From: Anaerotruncus colihominis
GTDB lineage: Bacteria > Bacillota > Clostridia > Oscillospirales > Ruminococcaceae
DNA: 64,000 nucleotides
Direction of reading: 5' to 3'
Assembly (NCBI GenBank): GCA_025146135.1
Contig: CP102255.1
Location: forward strand, 2,914,001-2,978,000
Positions within the stretch are counted from its first letter, which is position 1; the number at the start of each line of letters is the position of its first letter. The notes under the pieces were generated by a model, which saw nothing but the letters and a program-made list of their open reading frames with translations, searched no databases and was not told the DNA's origin. The position numbers and the translations under genes were made by a program. This document shows, piece by piece, positions 15,102 through 24,284 of this stretch.

Positions 15102-17021
15102 ATGAAAATAATCAATATCGGCATTCTGGCCCATGTAGACGCAGGAAAAACTACATTGACAGAAAGTCTGCTATACACCAGTGGAGCGATTGCGGAACAG
15201 GGAAACGTGGATAAAGGGACCACAAGAACAGACACTATGATTTTGGAACGGCAACGGGGAATTACCATTCAGACAGCGGTTACTTCTTTTTATTGGAATG
15301 ATTATAAAATCAATATCGTGGACACTCCCGGTCATATGGATTTTTTAACCGAAGCATACCGCTCTTTATCTGTCCTTGACGGAGCTGTTTTAGTCATTTC
15401 AGCAAAAGACGGCGTACAGGCACAAACCCGTATATTATTCCATGCGCTTCAGAAAATGGACATTCCGACAATTATCTTTATAAATAAGATAGACCAAAAT
15501 GGGATCGACCTGCAGTGTGTTTACCAAAGCATTAAAGATAAACTTACCAGTGATATGATTGTCATGCAGGAGGTTTCCCTGTCGCCAAAGATAACCATGA
15601 CCGATATTTCTGATTTAGACAAATGGGATATGATTATTTCCGGAAGCGATGAACTATTAGAACGATATGTTGCAGAGGATTCTTTGGATATACAGGAATT
15701 ACAATATGAAAAGTGCAAAAGAACCAGATGCTGCTCTTTGTTTCCTGTTTATCATGGGAGTGCAAAAGACAATTTAGGAACAGAAAAACTGATTGAAGCG
15801 ATTATAGAAACTTTCATTACAGAAACGGACGATATTCAGTCTGAATTATGTGGATATGTTTTTAAGGTTGAGTATACAGAGCGGAAAAAACGGCTTTCTT
15901 ATTTACGCCTGTATCATGGGACGCTCCATTTACGGGATACCCTGCTGCTGTCAAAAAAGGAAAAAATAAAGATTACAGAAATGTGTATTCCGTCAAATGG
16001 TGAAATCGTCCCGGCTGACCATGCCTGTCCGGGAGAAATTGTTATTTTAGCTGATGATACTTTGAAACTGAACGATATCCTGGGAAATGAAAAACTCCTG
16101 CCTCACAAAACACGGATTGATAATCCCATGCCATTACTTCGGACAACGGTAGAGCCGCAAAAGCCGGAGCAAAGGGAAGCCCTGTTAAATGCCCTCGCAG
16201 AGATTGCTGATACAGACCCTCTTTTGCATTTTGACATTGATACTGTTACCCATGAGATTATGTTATCTTTTTTGGGAAAAGTACAGTTAGAAGTTATTTG
16301 TTCGCTATTAGAAGAAAAATATCATGTGGGCGTGGCTATGAAAGAGCCTTCGGTTATTTATCTGGAAAGACCGCAAAAAAAAGCGAGCTGCACGATTCAT
16401 ATTGAAGTGCCGCCGAATCCGTTTTGGGCATCTATTGGTTTGACTGTAACACCGCTTCCTGTTGGAAGCGGAACACAATATAAAAGCGAGGTATCTCTCG
16501 GCTATTTAAACCAAAGTTTTCAAAATGCCGTCATGGAGGGTGTGCGTTATGGAATGGAGCAGGGCTTATATGGCTGGGGAGTGACAGACTGCCAAATTTG
16601 TTTTGATTATGGAGTTTATTACAGCCCGGTCAGCACCCCCGCTGATTTTCGTTTTCTTGCGCCTGTCGTGTTGGAGCAGGCATTGAAAAAAGCAGGGACA
16701 CAACTGTTGGAACCATACCTTTCCTTTACCCTTTTTGCACCGCAGGAATATCTTTCACGGGCTTATAATGATGCACCAAAGTATTGCGCAATCATTGAAT
16801 CAACCAGACTTGAAAAAGATGAAGTTATTTTTAAGGGTGAAATCCCTGCCCGTTGTATCGGTGAATATAGGAATGATCTGAATTTTTATACAAATGGAAG
16901 AAGTGTCTGCATTACAGAATTAAAAGGGTATCAGGAAACTTCCGGCGAGCCTGTATTTCAGCCACGCCGCCCGAACAGCCGTTTAGACAAGATCCGGCAT
17001 ATGTTTCAGAAGATAATGTAA
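15102..17021 (+). CDS. tet: Tetracycline resistance ribosomal protection protein
   Basis: 639 residues, the usual length of tet(W)/tet(O)/tet(32) products. EF-G-like GTPase motifs are intact: AHVDAGKTT (10-18), RGITI (52-56), DTPGH (74-78), NKID (128-131). The protein binds the ribosome and releases tetracycline using GTP. The C-terminus '[20 protein letters not shown]' and the loop '[16 protein letters not shown]' are family hallmarks. The N-terminal third reads closest to tet(32)/tet(O) types and the final segment to tet(W)/tet(M) types as far as I can recall them, so it may be a mosaic or a less common class; I therefore leave the class letter off. Controlled by the leader attenuator. Start follows AGGGAGGACAATCAC. 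Confidence 0.95.
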   Translation: MKIINIGILAHVDAGKTTLTESLLYTSGAIAEQGNVDKGTTRTDTMILERQRGITIQTAVTSFYWNDYKINIVDTPGHMDFLTEAYRSLSVLDGAVLVISAKDGVQAQTRILFHALQKMDIPTIIFINKIDQNGIDLQCVYQSIKDKLTSDMIVMQEVSLSPKITMTDISDLDKWDMIISGSDELLERYVAEDSLDIQELQYEKCKRTRCCSLFPVYHGSAKDNLGTEKLIEAIIETFITETDDIQSELCGYVFKVEYTERKKRLSYLRLYHGTLHLRDTLLLSKKEKIKITEMCIPSNGEIVPADHACPGEIVILADDTLKLNDILGNEKLLPHKTRIDNPMPLLRTTVEPQKPEQREALLNALAEIADTDPLLHFDIDTVTHEIMLSFLGKVQLEVICSLLEEKYHVGVAMKEPSVIYLERPQKKASCTIHIEVPPNPFWASIGLTVTPLPVGSGTQYKSEVSLGYLNQSFQNAVMEGVRYGMEQGLYGWGVTDCQICFDYGVYYSPVSTPADFRFLAPVVLEQALKKAGTQLLEPYLSFTLFAPQEYLSRAYNDAPKYCAIIESTRLEKDEVIFKGEIPARCIGEYRNDLNFYTNGRSVCITELKGYQETSGEPVFQPRRPNSRLDKIRHMFQKIM

Positions 17022-17102
17022 CGTCTTGCGCAATGCAAGCGTTCATTGCTGGCTATTGCGAAATATCATTGATAAAATCAGCATCAGAGAGGAGGAACCA
17101 TT

Positions 17103-17558
17103 TTGAACCAGAAACAGACGGATATTACAACAGGAAAGCAAATACGTCATCTGCGAACACAATCGGGAATGACACAGGAAGAACTGGCTGGGGAATTGAA
17201 TGTTACCCGGCAGGCGCTATCGAATTGGGAGAGAGATGTTAATGAACCCGATTTAAATACGTTGAAAAAAATTTGTTTTCTTTTTGGAGTCCACATGGAC
17301 GATTTTGCGAAGGAGGTAATAACAAAAATGGAAACATGTGAAAAAAAAGAGAAACGACAATTTAATAAGTATGATATGGCAATTGGACTTTTTTATGGTG
17401 TCGGGATATTTCTTGGCATTGGTATTTTCTTTGTTGGCGGTTTTATGACAATGTCGGGTGCAGGGTGGGGAGCATCACTATTTGGCGGTGGCTGTTTTTC
17501 TCTTGTATTTGGCTTGATATGCCATGCAGTTATTACATTGAGAAGAAATGACAAATGA
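17103..17558 (+). CDS. XRE-family regulator with C-terminal membrane segments
   Basis: 151 residues from a TTG with GAGGAGGAACC upstream. Residues 10-65 are a lambda-repressor-type helix-turn-helix ('GMTQEELAGELNVTRQALSN', 'WERDVNEPDLNTLKKICFLF'). The C-terminal half has two hydrophobic helices, 'YDMAIGLFYGVGIFLGIGIF' and 'GGGCFSLVFGLICHAVITL', so the protein is probably membrane-anchored. Such HTH-TM proteins accompany tet genes and drug transporters in gut elements. It lies 81 bases after tet on the same strand. Role, perhaps sensing envelope or drug stress, is inferred. Confidence 0.8.
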   Translation: MNQKQTDITTGKQIRHLRTQSGMTQEELAGELNVTRQALSNWERDVNEPDLNTLKKICFLFGVHMDDFAKEVITKMETCEKKEKRQFNKYDMAIGLFYGVGIFLGIGIFFVGGFMTMSGAGWGASLFGGGCFSLVFGLICHAVITLRRNDK

Positions 17559-17771
17559 TGACATATCCTGCTTTCTAGACTTTTCGGTCATATCGCGTAA
17601 AAAAGCCGCTGCTTTTGGCTTTCCAATAGCGGCGGCAAAGGGAAATATCCTTTGAATACCTTACAGAAGAAAAGTTTTGCAGCATTATAAAAATAAAAGC
17701 CTATACCATTTTGGAAAGAAAAGATACATAATAGTCAAGACGGCAACAATCAGAAGTTATGGAGGGTAACA

Positions 17772-18539
17772 ATGGAATATAGTAAGGAAGATTTAATGGA
17801 AGCAAAAAGGCAAATTTTGGGAGTGGGAGAGAACATGGGAACAGAGGAAAGTAAAAAAATCTGGGAGAAAAACGCACAATTTTGGGATAATGCAATGGGT
17901 GACAAATCTAATGAATTTCACAGAGAGGTAGTGCGTCCCAAAGTAACGGAACTTCTATCTCCTAATCCTGCGGATTACATTTTGGATATTGCGTGTGGCA
18001 ATGGAAATTATTCTTCGTATCTTGCACAAAGAGGCGCTTCGATTGTCGCTTTTGATTACAGCAAAAAAATGATAGAATTGGCTAAAAGACGGCAATCACA
18101 ATATGCAAAACAAATTGAATTTTGTGTAGCGGATGCGACCAATAGAGAAAGTATATTAGAATTAAAAAGAAATCGAGCCTTTACGAAAGCAGTTTCTAAT
18201 ATGGCAATTATGGATATTACGGATATTGAACCACTTCTTATGGCTGTTTATGAACTGTTGGAGGAAAGCGGAATTTTTGTCTTTGCAACGCAACACCCTT
18301 GTTTTATCACGTTGACTGAAAAATATATGACACCGCACAGTTACTATGGTATAGCGATTGAAGGGCAACCGGAGGAGCAGATTTATTATCATCGTTCCAT
18401 ACAAGATATTTTTAACCTTTGTTTTAGAGCTGGATTTGTCATTGATGGATTTTATGAAGAATGTTTCAAAAACAACAAAGAAATTCCTATGGTAATGATA
18501 GTAAGGCTTAAAAAGGTAAAACGTGATAGCTTAAAATAA
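17772..18539 (+). CDS. Class I SAM-dependent methyltransferase
   Basis: 255 residues, ATG after GGAGGGTAAC. Motif I is 'ILDIACGNGNYSSYLAQRGA' (about 70-88), with the acidic end of strand 2 in 'IVAFDYSKKMIELAKRR' and motif III-like 'FCVADATNRES'. 'GIFVFATQHPCFITLTEKY' is typical of small-molecule methyltransferases. The first 22 residues (MEYSKEDLMEAKRQILGVGE) look like a separate N-terminal extension. Substrate unknown; it is a cargo gene of the tet element, in an AT-rich stretch with lower GC than the mobilisation genes that follow. Confidence 0.85.
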   Translation: MEYSKEDLMEAKRQILGVGENMGTEESKKIWEKNAQFWDNAMGDKSNEFHREVVRPKVTELLSPNPADYILDIACGNGNYSSYLAQRGASIVAFDYSKKMIELAKRRQSQYAKQIEFCVADATNRESILELKRNRAFTKAVSNMAIMDITDIEPLLMAVYELLEESGIFVFATQHPCFITLTEKYMTPHSYYGIAIEGQPEEQIYYHRSIQDIFNLCFRAGFVIDGFYEECFKNNKEIPMVMIVRLKKVKRDSLK

Positions 18540-18579
18540 ATTCAAGTTTGCCGGATAAATAGCAAACCTGGCCGAGCCA

Positions 18580-18618
18580 GTCAACGGTCAAGATGAACGG
18601 GCTTCGCCCGCCGTTGAC
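18580..18618. repeat. Inverted repeat with nested hairpin upstream of sigma-like gene
   Basis: GTCAACGG (18580-18587) pairs with CCGTTGAC (18611-18618), and CGGGC-TTC-GCCCG forms an inner stem at 18598-18610. It lies in the 200-base gene-free gap before 18744. May be a terminator for the methyltransferase gene or a regulatory/transfer site; the function is not shown. Confidence 0.5.
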
Positions 18619-18743
18619 AGCCCCGCCCGGTTTTGCAGTTAGGCAGTCAAGGAGCGACAGCCTAAAGTGCTGCCGCCCCTTACTATCATAAAAAGCAACT
18701 ACTAACCAGCCACAGCCCTTTTGGGAGGAAAGGGGGATTTTCC

Positions 18744-19190
18744 ATGACCTGTACAGAAGAATATCGGGAACATATCGAGTACACTTTCCATGCCTTTTGC
18801 AAAGTCGTTATCCGAAATGCAACGATCAACGCAGCGAGGACACGGAGCAGGAAGCACAAAAGAGAAATATCCCTTGAATACCTCACAGACGAAAAGCACT
18901 ACCCTTTAGGCACGACAGATGAATATTTCCAAGCCCCGGAGCCGGACGAGGAATACATACTTACCCTTTGCGGCGATACGGTCATTTTCAGCAGCGGCTT
19001 ACTTGCGGAAGCCCTGTCACGGCTGGACGAACGGGAGCGGGAAATGATTTACCTGTCCTTTTTCAAGCGTATTCCACAGCACGAAATTGGCAGACAGTAC
19101 GGGCGCAGCCGCAGCACAGCGGGCTACCATATCCGAAAAGTCCTACGGCAGCTCCAAGCGGAAATGGAGGGAATGGCATATGAGAAATAA
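18744..19190 (+). CDS. Sigma-70-family-like regulator of the element
   Basis: 148 residues. The C-terminal part is a sigma region 4 type helix-turn-helix: 'LSRLDEREREMIYLSFFKRI', 'PQHEIGRQYGRSRSTAGYHI', 'RKVLRQLQAEMEG'. The N-terminus 'FHAFCKVVIRNATINAARTR' resembles region 2 remnants. This is the sigma-like protein typical of Tn916/Tn1549-type elements, where it acts in element gene regulation. It overlaps the next gene by 11 bases. A similar but truncated relative appears in the second element at 48466-48723. Confidence 0.85.
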   Translation: MTCTEEYREHIEYTFHAFCKVVIRNATINAARTRSRKHKREISLEYLTDEKHYPLGTTDEYFQAPEPDEEYILTLCGDTVIFSSGLLAEALSRLDEREREMIYLSFFKRIPQHEIGRQYGRSRSTAGYHIRKVLRQLQAEMEGMAYEK

Positions 19191-19383
19191 TAGGCTTCTC
19201 CCCTATGAAACAATCGTCCAAGCCACCAGCGGGGAGCCGGAAGCGGTGGGAACTGTATTGCAGTATTACCGCCGCCGCATACAATGTGCCGCCCGTGTGA
19301 ATGGACGGGTAGACCAAGATACAGAGGACTACATCACCCAGACGCTTCTCACAGCTATTTTCAAGTTCCGCTTTGGGAGATAG
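19180..19383 (+). CDS. Small helix-turn-helix protein (Tn916 orf8-type)
   Basis: 67 residues from an ATG at 19180 inside the end of the sigma-like gene. 'LPYETIVQATSGEPEAVGTV', 'LQYYRRRIQCAARVNGRVDQ' and 'LLTAIFKFRFG' give the short conserved HTH protein that always follows the sigma-like gene in Tn916/Tn1549-type elements. It probably works as a partner in regulating transfer or excision. Followed by a strong terminator at 19431. Confidence 0.85.
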   Translation: MRNNRLLPYETIVQATSGEPEAVGTVLQYYRRRIQCAARVNGRVDQDTEDYITQTLLTAIFKFRFGR

Positions 19384-19430
19384 CCCTACCGCCTACAACT
19401 GAATAACCGCCGCTTCGCCGGCAACCAGAA

Positions 19431-19468
19431 AGCAGTAAATCTATTCAACAGATTTGCTGCTTTTTTTC
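19431..19468 (+). terminator. Rho-independent terminator
   Basis: Twelve-base stem (AGCAGTAAATCT with AGATTTGCTGCT), seven-base loop, then a run of seven T. Ends the sigma/HTH transcript. Confidence 0.85.
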
Positions 19469-19606
19469 GTTCCTGTTTGGCATTTTTGAAAATCCCCAGT
19501 ATGAAAAAACAAAAGGGAAAATTGCCGCCGCAGTTGGCAAAATCCCTTACTTATCCGTGGAGGGTATCAAAGAAAAAAATACTGCCATTGTCCGCCTTTT
19601 TCGGCT

Positions 19607-19678
19607 TGCGTGGTGTTGTAGGGAATAAGGGGAAATTCTAAAAATCTCCGTCCATTTTGCTTTGCGTGGTGTTGTAGG
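19607..19678 (+). other. Candidate transfer origin: direct repeats upstream of MobC
   Basis: The 16-mer TGCGTGGTGTTGTAGG occurs at 19607-19622 and again at 19663-19678, 56 bases apart, in the 620-base gene-free region (19384-20007) before mobC and the relaxase. That location and the repeated non-coding motif suit an origin of transfer (oriT), but no nick site can be shown. The rest of the region shows no other gene. Confidence 0.5.
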
Positions 19679-20007
19679 TAGTGAAAGGAAAATTTTCAAG
19701 ATATGCCGGAATAGCGGGTAGCAAAGCCCTTTTGAAACGTCTTGTTAGCGGAAAGTACGGAAGCCGGGGAACGCCGGAGTTTTTCAGAGCAAGATTCTAC
19801 CGCAGTACCAAAATTCGCTTATCGCTCATTTTGCCCCTGCGGGAATCTTGTTGGGGAGTGCCTTCCCCAAACCCTGCTTATGCGGCTTACGCCGCTGGAA
19901 AATCCCTCAAAATAATTTTTCGGATTTTTCAAAAACAGTTCCGCTTTACACCCTGTTTTTCTCCTATTAGTGAGAGGACACCACGCACAGCCGAAGGAGG
20001 TTTTACC

Positions 20008-20406
20008 ATGCGAAAACGATATAACACGCCGCACCGCAGCCGGGTAGTCAAGACACGCATGACCGAGGAAGAATACGCCGAGTTTGCGGAAAGGCTTTCT
20101 GCTTACAACATGAGCCAAGCCGAGTTTATCCGGCAAGCCATAACCGGGGCAGCCATACGCCCCATCATAACCGTTTCCCCCGTCAATGACGAGTTGCTTG
20201 CCGCTGTCGGGAAGCTGACCGCCGAATACGGCAGGATCGGCGGCAACTTAAACCAGATAGCCCGGACGCTGAACGAGTGGCACAGCCCCTACCCGCAGCT
20301 TGCCGGGGAGGTACGGGCGGCGGTTTCCGACCTTGCTGCCCTAAAGTTTGAAGTCTTGCAGAAAGTGGGTGACGCTGTTGGCAACATTCAAACATATCAG
20401 CTCTAA
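20008..20406 (+). CDS. mobC: MobC-like relaxosome protein
   Basis: 132 residues from the ATG at 20008 with GAAGGAGG upstream. An N-terminal ribbon-helix-helix-like part ('VVKTRMTEEEYAEFAERLSA', 'NMSQAEFIRQAITG') precedes 'GRIGGNLNQIARTLNEWH', the MobC signature. It binds near oriT and opens DNA for the relaxase. It overlaps the relaxase start by 29 bases if the TTG at 20378 is used, so the two are co-translated. Confidence 0.9.
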   Translation: MRKRYNTPHRSRVVKTRMTEEEYAEFAERLSAYNMSQAEFIRQAITGAAIRPIITVSPVNDELLAAVGKLTAEYGRIGGNLNQIARTLNEWHSPYPQLAGEVRAAVSDLAALKFEVLQKVGDAVGNIQTYQL

Positions 20407-22000
20407 AAATGCGGACTATGGCGCAGCGGAAGCCTATCTCACATTTGAGCATGACGAGTTTACCATGAAGCCCACCCTTGATGAAAACGGGCGGCTGATA
20501 CCGAGGGAGGATTACCGCATTTCTTCCCTCAACTGTGGGGGCGAGGATTTCGCTGTTGCCTGTATGCGGGCTAATCTCCGCTATGAGAAAAACCAAAAAC
20601 GGGAAGATGTGAAAAGCCACCACTATATCATCAGCTTTGACCCACGGGACGGGACAGACAACGGCTTGACCGTAGACCGGGCGCAGGAGCTGGGCGAGCA
20701 GTTCTGTAAAGAGCATTTCCCCGGACACCAAGCCTTAGTCTGCACCCACCCGGACGGGCATAACCACAGCGGCAATATCCATGTGCATATCGTCATCAAC
20801 TCCCTGCGGATTTATGAAGTCCCGCTTCTGCCCTACATGGACAGACCAGCCGACACACGGGAGGGCTGCAAGCACCGCTGCACCAACGCCGCTATGGAAT
20901 ATTTCAAGAGTGAAGTCATGGAGATGTGCCACCGGGAGGGGCTTTACCAAATCGACCTCCTAAGCGGCAGCAAGGAACGGATAACCGAACGGGAATACTG
21001 GGCGGCAAAGAAAGGACAGCTTGCCCTTGATAAAGAGAACGCTGTCAGAGAAGCCGCAGGACAGCCGACCAAGCCCACCAAGTTTGAAACGGACAAGGCG
21101 AAGCTGCGCCGGACGATACGGCAGGCACTTTCCCAAGCTGGCAGCTTTGACGAATTTTCTTCCCTTTTGCTGCGGGAGGGTGTGACCGTCAAGGAGAGCC
21201 GGGGGCGGCTTTCCTACCTCACGCCGGACAGGACAAAGCCTATCACAGCCCGGAAGCTGGGGGACGATTTTGACAAGGCTGCTGTCCTTGTCCTGCTTAC
21301 GCAGAACGCCCACAGAGCCGCCGAACAGAGCAAAGCCATACTCGAATACCCTGCCGCGGTTAAAAAGCTGTCACAAGGGGAAAAAACCACAAAAACCACC
21401 CCGGCAGACAACACCTTGCAGCGCATGGTTGACCGGGAAGCCAAGCGAGCCGAGGGCAAGGGCGTGGGCTATGACCGCTGGGCGGCAAAGCACAACCTAA
21501 AGCAAATGGCAGCTACCGTTACCGCCTATCAGCAGTACGGCTTTTCTTCCCCGGAGGAACTGGACGAAGCCTGTTCTGCCGCCTATACCGCCATGCGGGA
21601 AAGCCTTACAGAGCTGAAGCAGATGGAAAAGACGCTGAACGGGAAAAAGGAGCTGCAACGGCAGGTGCTTGCCTATTCCAAGACCCGCCCTGTCCGGGAC
21701 GGGCTGAAACAGCAGAAAAACGCCAAAGCAAAAGCAGCCTACCGTCAGAAGTACGAAAGCGACTTTATCATAGCAGACGCAGCCGCCCGCTATTTCAGGG
21801 AAAACGGCATTTCCAAGCTGCCGAGCTATAAAGCCCTGCAAGCAGAGATTGAAACCCTTATCCAAGAGAAAAACAGCGGCTACAACGATTACCGGGCAAA
21901 ACGGGAGGAATACCGCCGCTTACAGACTGTCAAGGGCAATATCGACCAGATTTTACACCGGGAGCGCAAGCCTGTGAAAAGGCAGGAACAGGAACGATAA
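20378..22000 (+). CDS. Relaxase / mobilization nuclease
   Basis: 540 residues starting at the TTG (MATFKHISSKNADYGAAEAY); GTG at 20369 and ATG at 20348 are alternatives in the same frame. The three-His motif is 'HNHSGNIHVHIVIN' at about 128-141, and the catalytic Tyr is probably among the early tyrosines. The C-terminal half is a long coiled, charged region ('AAKHNLKQMAATVTAYQQYG', 'KMEKTLNGKKELQRQ'-like) found in Tn1549-type relaxases. It nicks at oriT and pilots the strand into a recipient using another element's secretion machinery. A decayed relative is at 43812-45092. Confidence 0.92.
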   Translation: MATFKHISSKNADYGAAEAYLTFEHDEFTMKPTLDENGRLIPREDYRISSLNCGGEDFAVACMRANLRYEKNQKREDVKSHHYIISFDPRDGTDNGLTVDRAQELGEQFCKEHFPGHQALVCTHPDGHNHSGNIHVHIVINSLRIYEVPLLPYMDRPADTREGCKHRCTNAAMEYFKSEVMEMCHREGLYQIDLLSGSKERITEREYWAAKKGQLALDKENAVREAAGQPTKPTKFETDKAKLRRTIRQALSQAGSFDEFSSLLLREGVTVKESRGRLSYLTPDRTKPITARKLGDDFDKAAVLVLLTQNAHRAAEQSKAILEYPAAVKKLSQGEKTTKTTPADNTLQRMVDREAKRAEGKGVGYDRWAAKHNLKQMAATVTAYQQYGFSSPEELDEACSAAYTAMRESLTELKQMEKTLNGKKELQRQVLAYSKTRPVRDGLKQQKNAKAKAAYRQKYESDFIIADAAARYFRENGISKLPSYKALQAEIETLIQEKNSGYNDYRAKREEYRRLQTVKGNIDQILHRERKPVKRQEQER

Positions 22001-22185
22001 AAACCGCCCCAAAATGTACCCGAACCTATACAGAACAAGGGGGCTGCCCCGTACCCTATCCGCAAATACCAAAGGATTTTTTAACGGGCTTATAGGGCAG
22101 AAAAAACCCGAAAATGATACCGAGATGATACAGAATTACCGCCGATACCGCCACACCAGCGGAAACGGCAGAAAGGAGCGCACCC

Positions 22186-22398
22186 ATGCCAAGAATGAGC
22201 AAGAAACGGCGGCTGGAATGGTCTTTTTTCCTGCGGCAAGTGAAAGTCGGGAATTCCACCTGCGATCGTATCACATACAATGACCTCTGCCGGGGCTGTA
22301 CCCATAGCTGCAAGCAGAGCTTCCGGGCGGTTATCATACTCTGCCCCCACTACTACTCCAAACGCCGGAAAAAGGAGGACAGGGACAATGGCAGATAA
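22186..22398 (+). CDS. Small Cys-rich protein of the element
   Basis: 70 residues. Contains 'CDRITYNDLCRGCTHSCKQS' and a later C, a spacing that suggests a small metal-binding knuckle, with very basic ends. It overlaps the next gene by 11 bases. The same short ORF precedes the replication organiser in many gut Clostridia elements, where it is annotated as hypothetical. Function unknown. Confidence 0.6.
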   Translation: MPRMSKKRRLEWSFFLRQVKVGNSTCDRITYNDLCRGCTHSCKQSFRAVIILCPHYYSKRRKKEDRDNGR

Positions 22399-23137
22399 CC
22401 GCAAGTATTACTACCTCAAGCTGAAAGAGAACTTTTTTGACAGCGACTCCATTGTGCTGCTGGAAGATATGAAAGACGGGATTTTATACTCCAATATCCT
22501 CTTGAAGCTGTACTTAAAATCGCTGAAAAACGGCGGGAAATTGCAGCTTGACGAGCATATCCCCTACACAGCGCAGATGATAGCGACACTGACCCGCCAC
22601 CAGATAGGGACGGTTGAGAGGGCTTTAGAGATTTTCCGGCAGTTGGGGCTTGTGGAGCAGCTTGACAGCGGGGCTTTCTATATGACCGACATTGAGCTGA
22701 TGATAGGACAGTCCTCTACCGAAGCCGAGCGGAAACGGGCTGCAAGACTGGAAAACAAGGCACTTTTACCGCCCCGGACAAAAGGCGGACATTTGTCCGA
22801 CATTCGTCCACCAGAGATAGAGATAGAGTTAGAGAAAGAGATAGAGATAGAAAAAGAGAGAGAGGGAGAAACGGGACACCCCGCCCCCGCCGCTTATGGC
22901 AGATACAACAATGTGATACTGACCGATACAGAGCTTTCCGGGCTAAAAACAGAGTTGCCCGACAAGTGGGAGTATTATATTGACCGGCTTTCCTGCCATA
23001 TCGCTTCCACCGGGAAACAGTACCACAGCCATGCAGCCACCATTTACAAGTGGGCGCAGGAGGACGCTGCCAAAGGCAAGGCTGCCCCGAAACAGGGCAT
23101 ACCCGATTATTCATGCAAGGAGGGCGAGAGCTTATGA
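22388..23137 (+). CDS. Replisome organizer N-terminal domain protein
   Basis: 249 residues from ATG 22388 (MADNRKYYYLKLKENFFDSD). The N-terminal 110 residues match phage replisome-organiser winged-helix proteins ('IVLLEDMKDGILYSNILLKL', 'LTRHQIGTVERALEIFRQLG'). A highly charged Glu/Ile/Lys repeat follows, encoded by GAGATA-type repeats, then 'LSCHIASTGKQYHSHAATIY' and 'KWAQEDA', a DnaD-like end. Probably binds the element origin and recruits the next gene's ATPase. Stop overlaps the next ATG by four bases. Confidence 0.85.
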   Translation: MADNRKYYYLKLKENFFDSDSIVLLEDMKDGILYSNILLKLYLKSLKNGGKLQLDEHIPYTAQMIATLTRHQIGTVERALEIFRQLGLVEQLDSGAFYMTDIELMIGQSSTEAERKRAARLENKALLPPRTKGGHLSDIRPPEIEIELEKEIEIEKEREGETGHPAPAAYGRYNNVILTDTELSGLKTELPDKWEYYIDRLSCHIASTGKQYHSHAATIYKWAQEDAAKGKAAPKQGIPDYSCKEGESL

Positions 23138-23988
23138 AAAACGGAATTGAAGCTATGATTACGGACATTACAGCCACTACCGCCGAAGCGGAGGACTACA
23201 CAGGCGAGGACGGGCTTTTATACTGCGGTAAGTGCCATACGCCCAAAGAAGCCTATTTTGCAGAGGGAAAGACTTGTTTCGGGCGTGACCGCCACCCGGC
23301 AGAGTGCGACTGCCAGCGGGCAGCCCGTGAAAAGCAGCAAGCCGCCGAAAGCCGACAGAAGCACCTTGAAAAAGTGGAGGACTTGAAACGCCGGGGCTTT
23401 ACCGACCCTGCTATGCGGAACTGGACATTTGAGCATGACAACGGCAGAAACCCGCAGACCGAAACCGCCCGCTTTTATGTGGAGAGCTGGGAAACCATGC
23501 AGGCTGAAAATATCGGCTACCTGTTTTGGGGCGGCGTGGGGACGGGAAAAAGCTACCTTGCCGCCTGTATCGCCAACGCCCTTATGGAAAAAGAGGTTGC
23601 CGTCTGCATGACAAACTTTGCAACGATACTGGGTGACCTTGCCGCCAGCTTTGAGGGCAGGAACGAATATATTTCCCGCCTTTGCAGCTACCCTCTGCTG
23701 ATACTTGATGATTTCGGTATGGAGCGAGGAACAGAATACGGGCTGGAACAGGTTTACAGCGTGATTGACAGCCGTTACCGAAGCGGCAAGCCGCTGATCG
23801 CCACGACCAACCTCACGCTGGAGGAATTGCAGCACCCGCAGGACACGCCCCACGCCCGTATCTATGACAGGCTGACTTCCATGTGCGCCCCCGTCCGCTT
23901 CACGGGCAGCAACTTCCGAAAGGAAACCGCACAGGAAAAGCTGGAACGCTTAAAGCAACTGATGAAGCAGCGAAAGGAGAGCCTATGA
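23134..23988 (+). CDS. DnaC-like ATP-binding helicase loader
   Basis: 284 residues. N-terminal Cys pairs (CGKC at 31-34, then CFGRDRHPAECDC) look zinc-binding. The AAA+ core has Walker A 'GGVGTGKS' (133-140) and Walker B 'LLILDDFGME' (188-197), with 'PLIATTNLTLEEL' as sensor 1 and 'RIYDRLTSMC' as arginine finger/sensor 2 region. This is the DnaC/IstB type loader that puts DnaB helicase on single-stranded element DNA. Coupled to the replisome organiser upstream and TnpW downstream. Confidence 0.92.
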   Translation: MKNGIEAMITDITATTAEAEDYTGEDGLLYCGKCHTPKEAYFAEGKTCFGRDRHPAECDCQRAAREKQQAAESRQKHLEKVEDLKRRGFTDPAMRNWTFEHDNGRNPQTETARFYVESWETMQAENIGYLFWGGVGTGKSYLAACIANALMEKEVAVCMTNFATILGDLAASFEGRNEYISRLCSYPLLILDDFGMERGTEYGLEQVYSVIDSRYRSGKPLIATTNLTLEELQHPQDTPHARIYDRLTSMCAPVRFTGSNFRKETAQEKLERLKQLMKQRKESL

Positions 23989-24173
23989 CAGAAACGAAAC
24001 AGACAAGCACCACCAAAACAGACCGCCGCCCGGACTGTGTGACGGAAATCCGCATGGGCAACTCCGTCCTTACCGTTTCCGGCTTCTTCAAGCAGGGCGC
24101 AACCGACACCGCAGCCGACAAGATGATGAAAGTGCTGGAAGCGGAAGCTGCTACACAAAAAACGGCGATTTGA
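23985..24173 (+). CDS. tnpW: TnpW-like transposon protein
   Basis: 62 residues, ATG overlapping the previous stop by four bases. Contains 'CVTEIRMGNSVLTVSGFFKQ' and 'AADKMMKVLEAEA', the pattern of the small TnpW proteins encoded next to TnpX in Tn4451-type elements. Its role in excision is not defined. The gene ends 112 bases before the recombinase. Confidence 0.75.
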   Translation: MTETKQTSTTKTDRRPDCVTEIRMGNSVLTVSGFFKQGATDTAADKMMKVLEAEAATQKTAI

Positions 24174-24284
24174 CCGACCATAAAGAAGCAGATTTGACGC
24201 TTTTGCCGCTATACAGACAGCCGCCCCATGTGGTACAATCAAGGTACGGAATAGTGGGGCTGGCTGTCGGAAACGGAGGATTTT

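Noticed and set aside
22801-22860. Short tandem GAGATA-type repeats as a CRISPR-like array
   Set aside because: They are in frame in the replisome organiser gene coding Glu/Ile/Lys repeats; no spacers.
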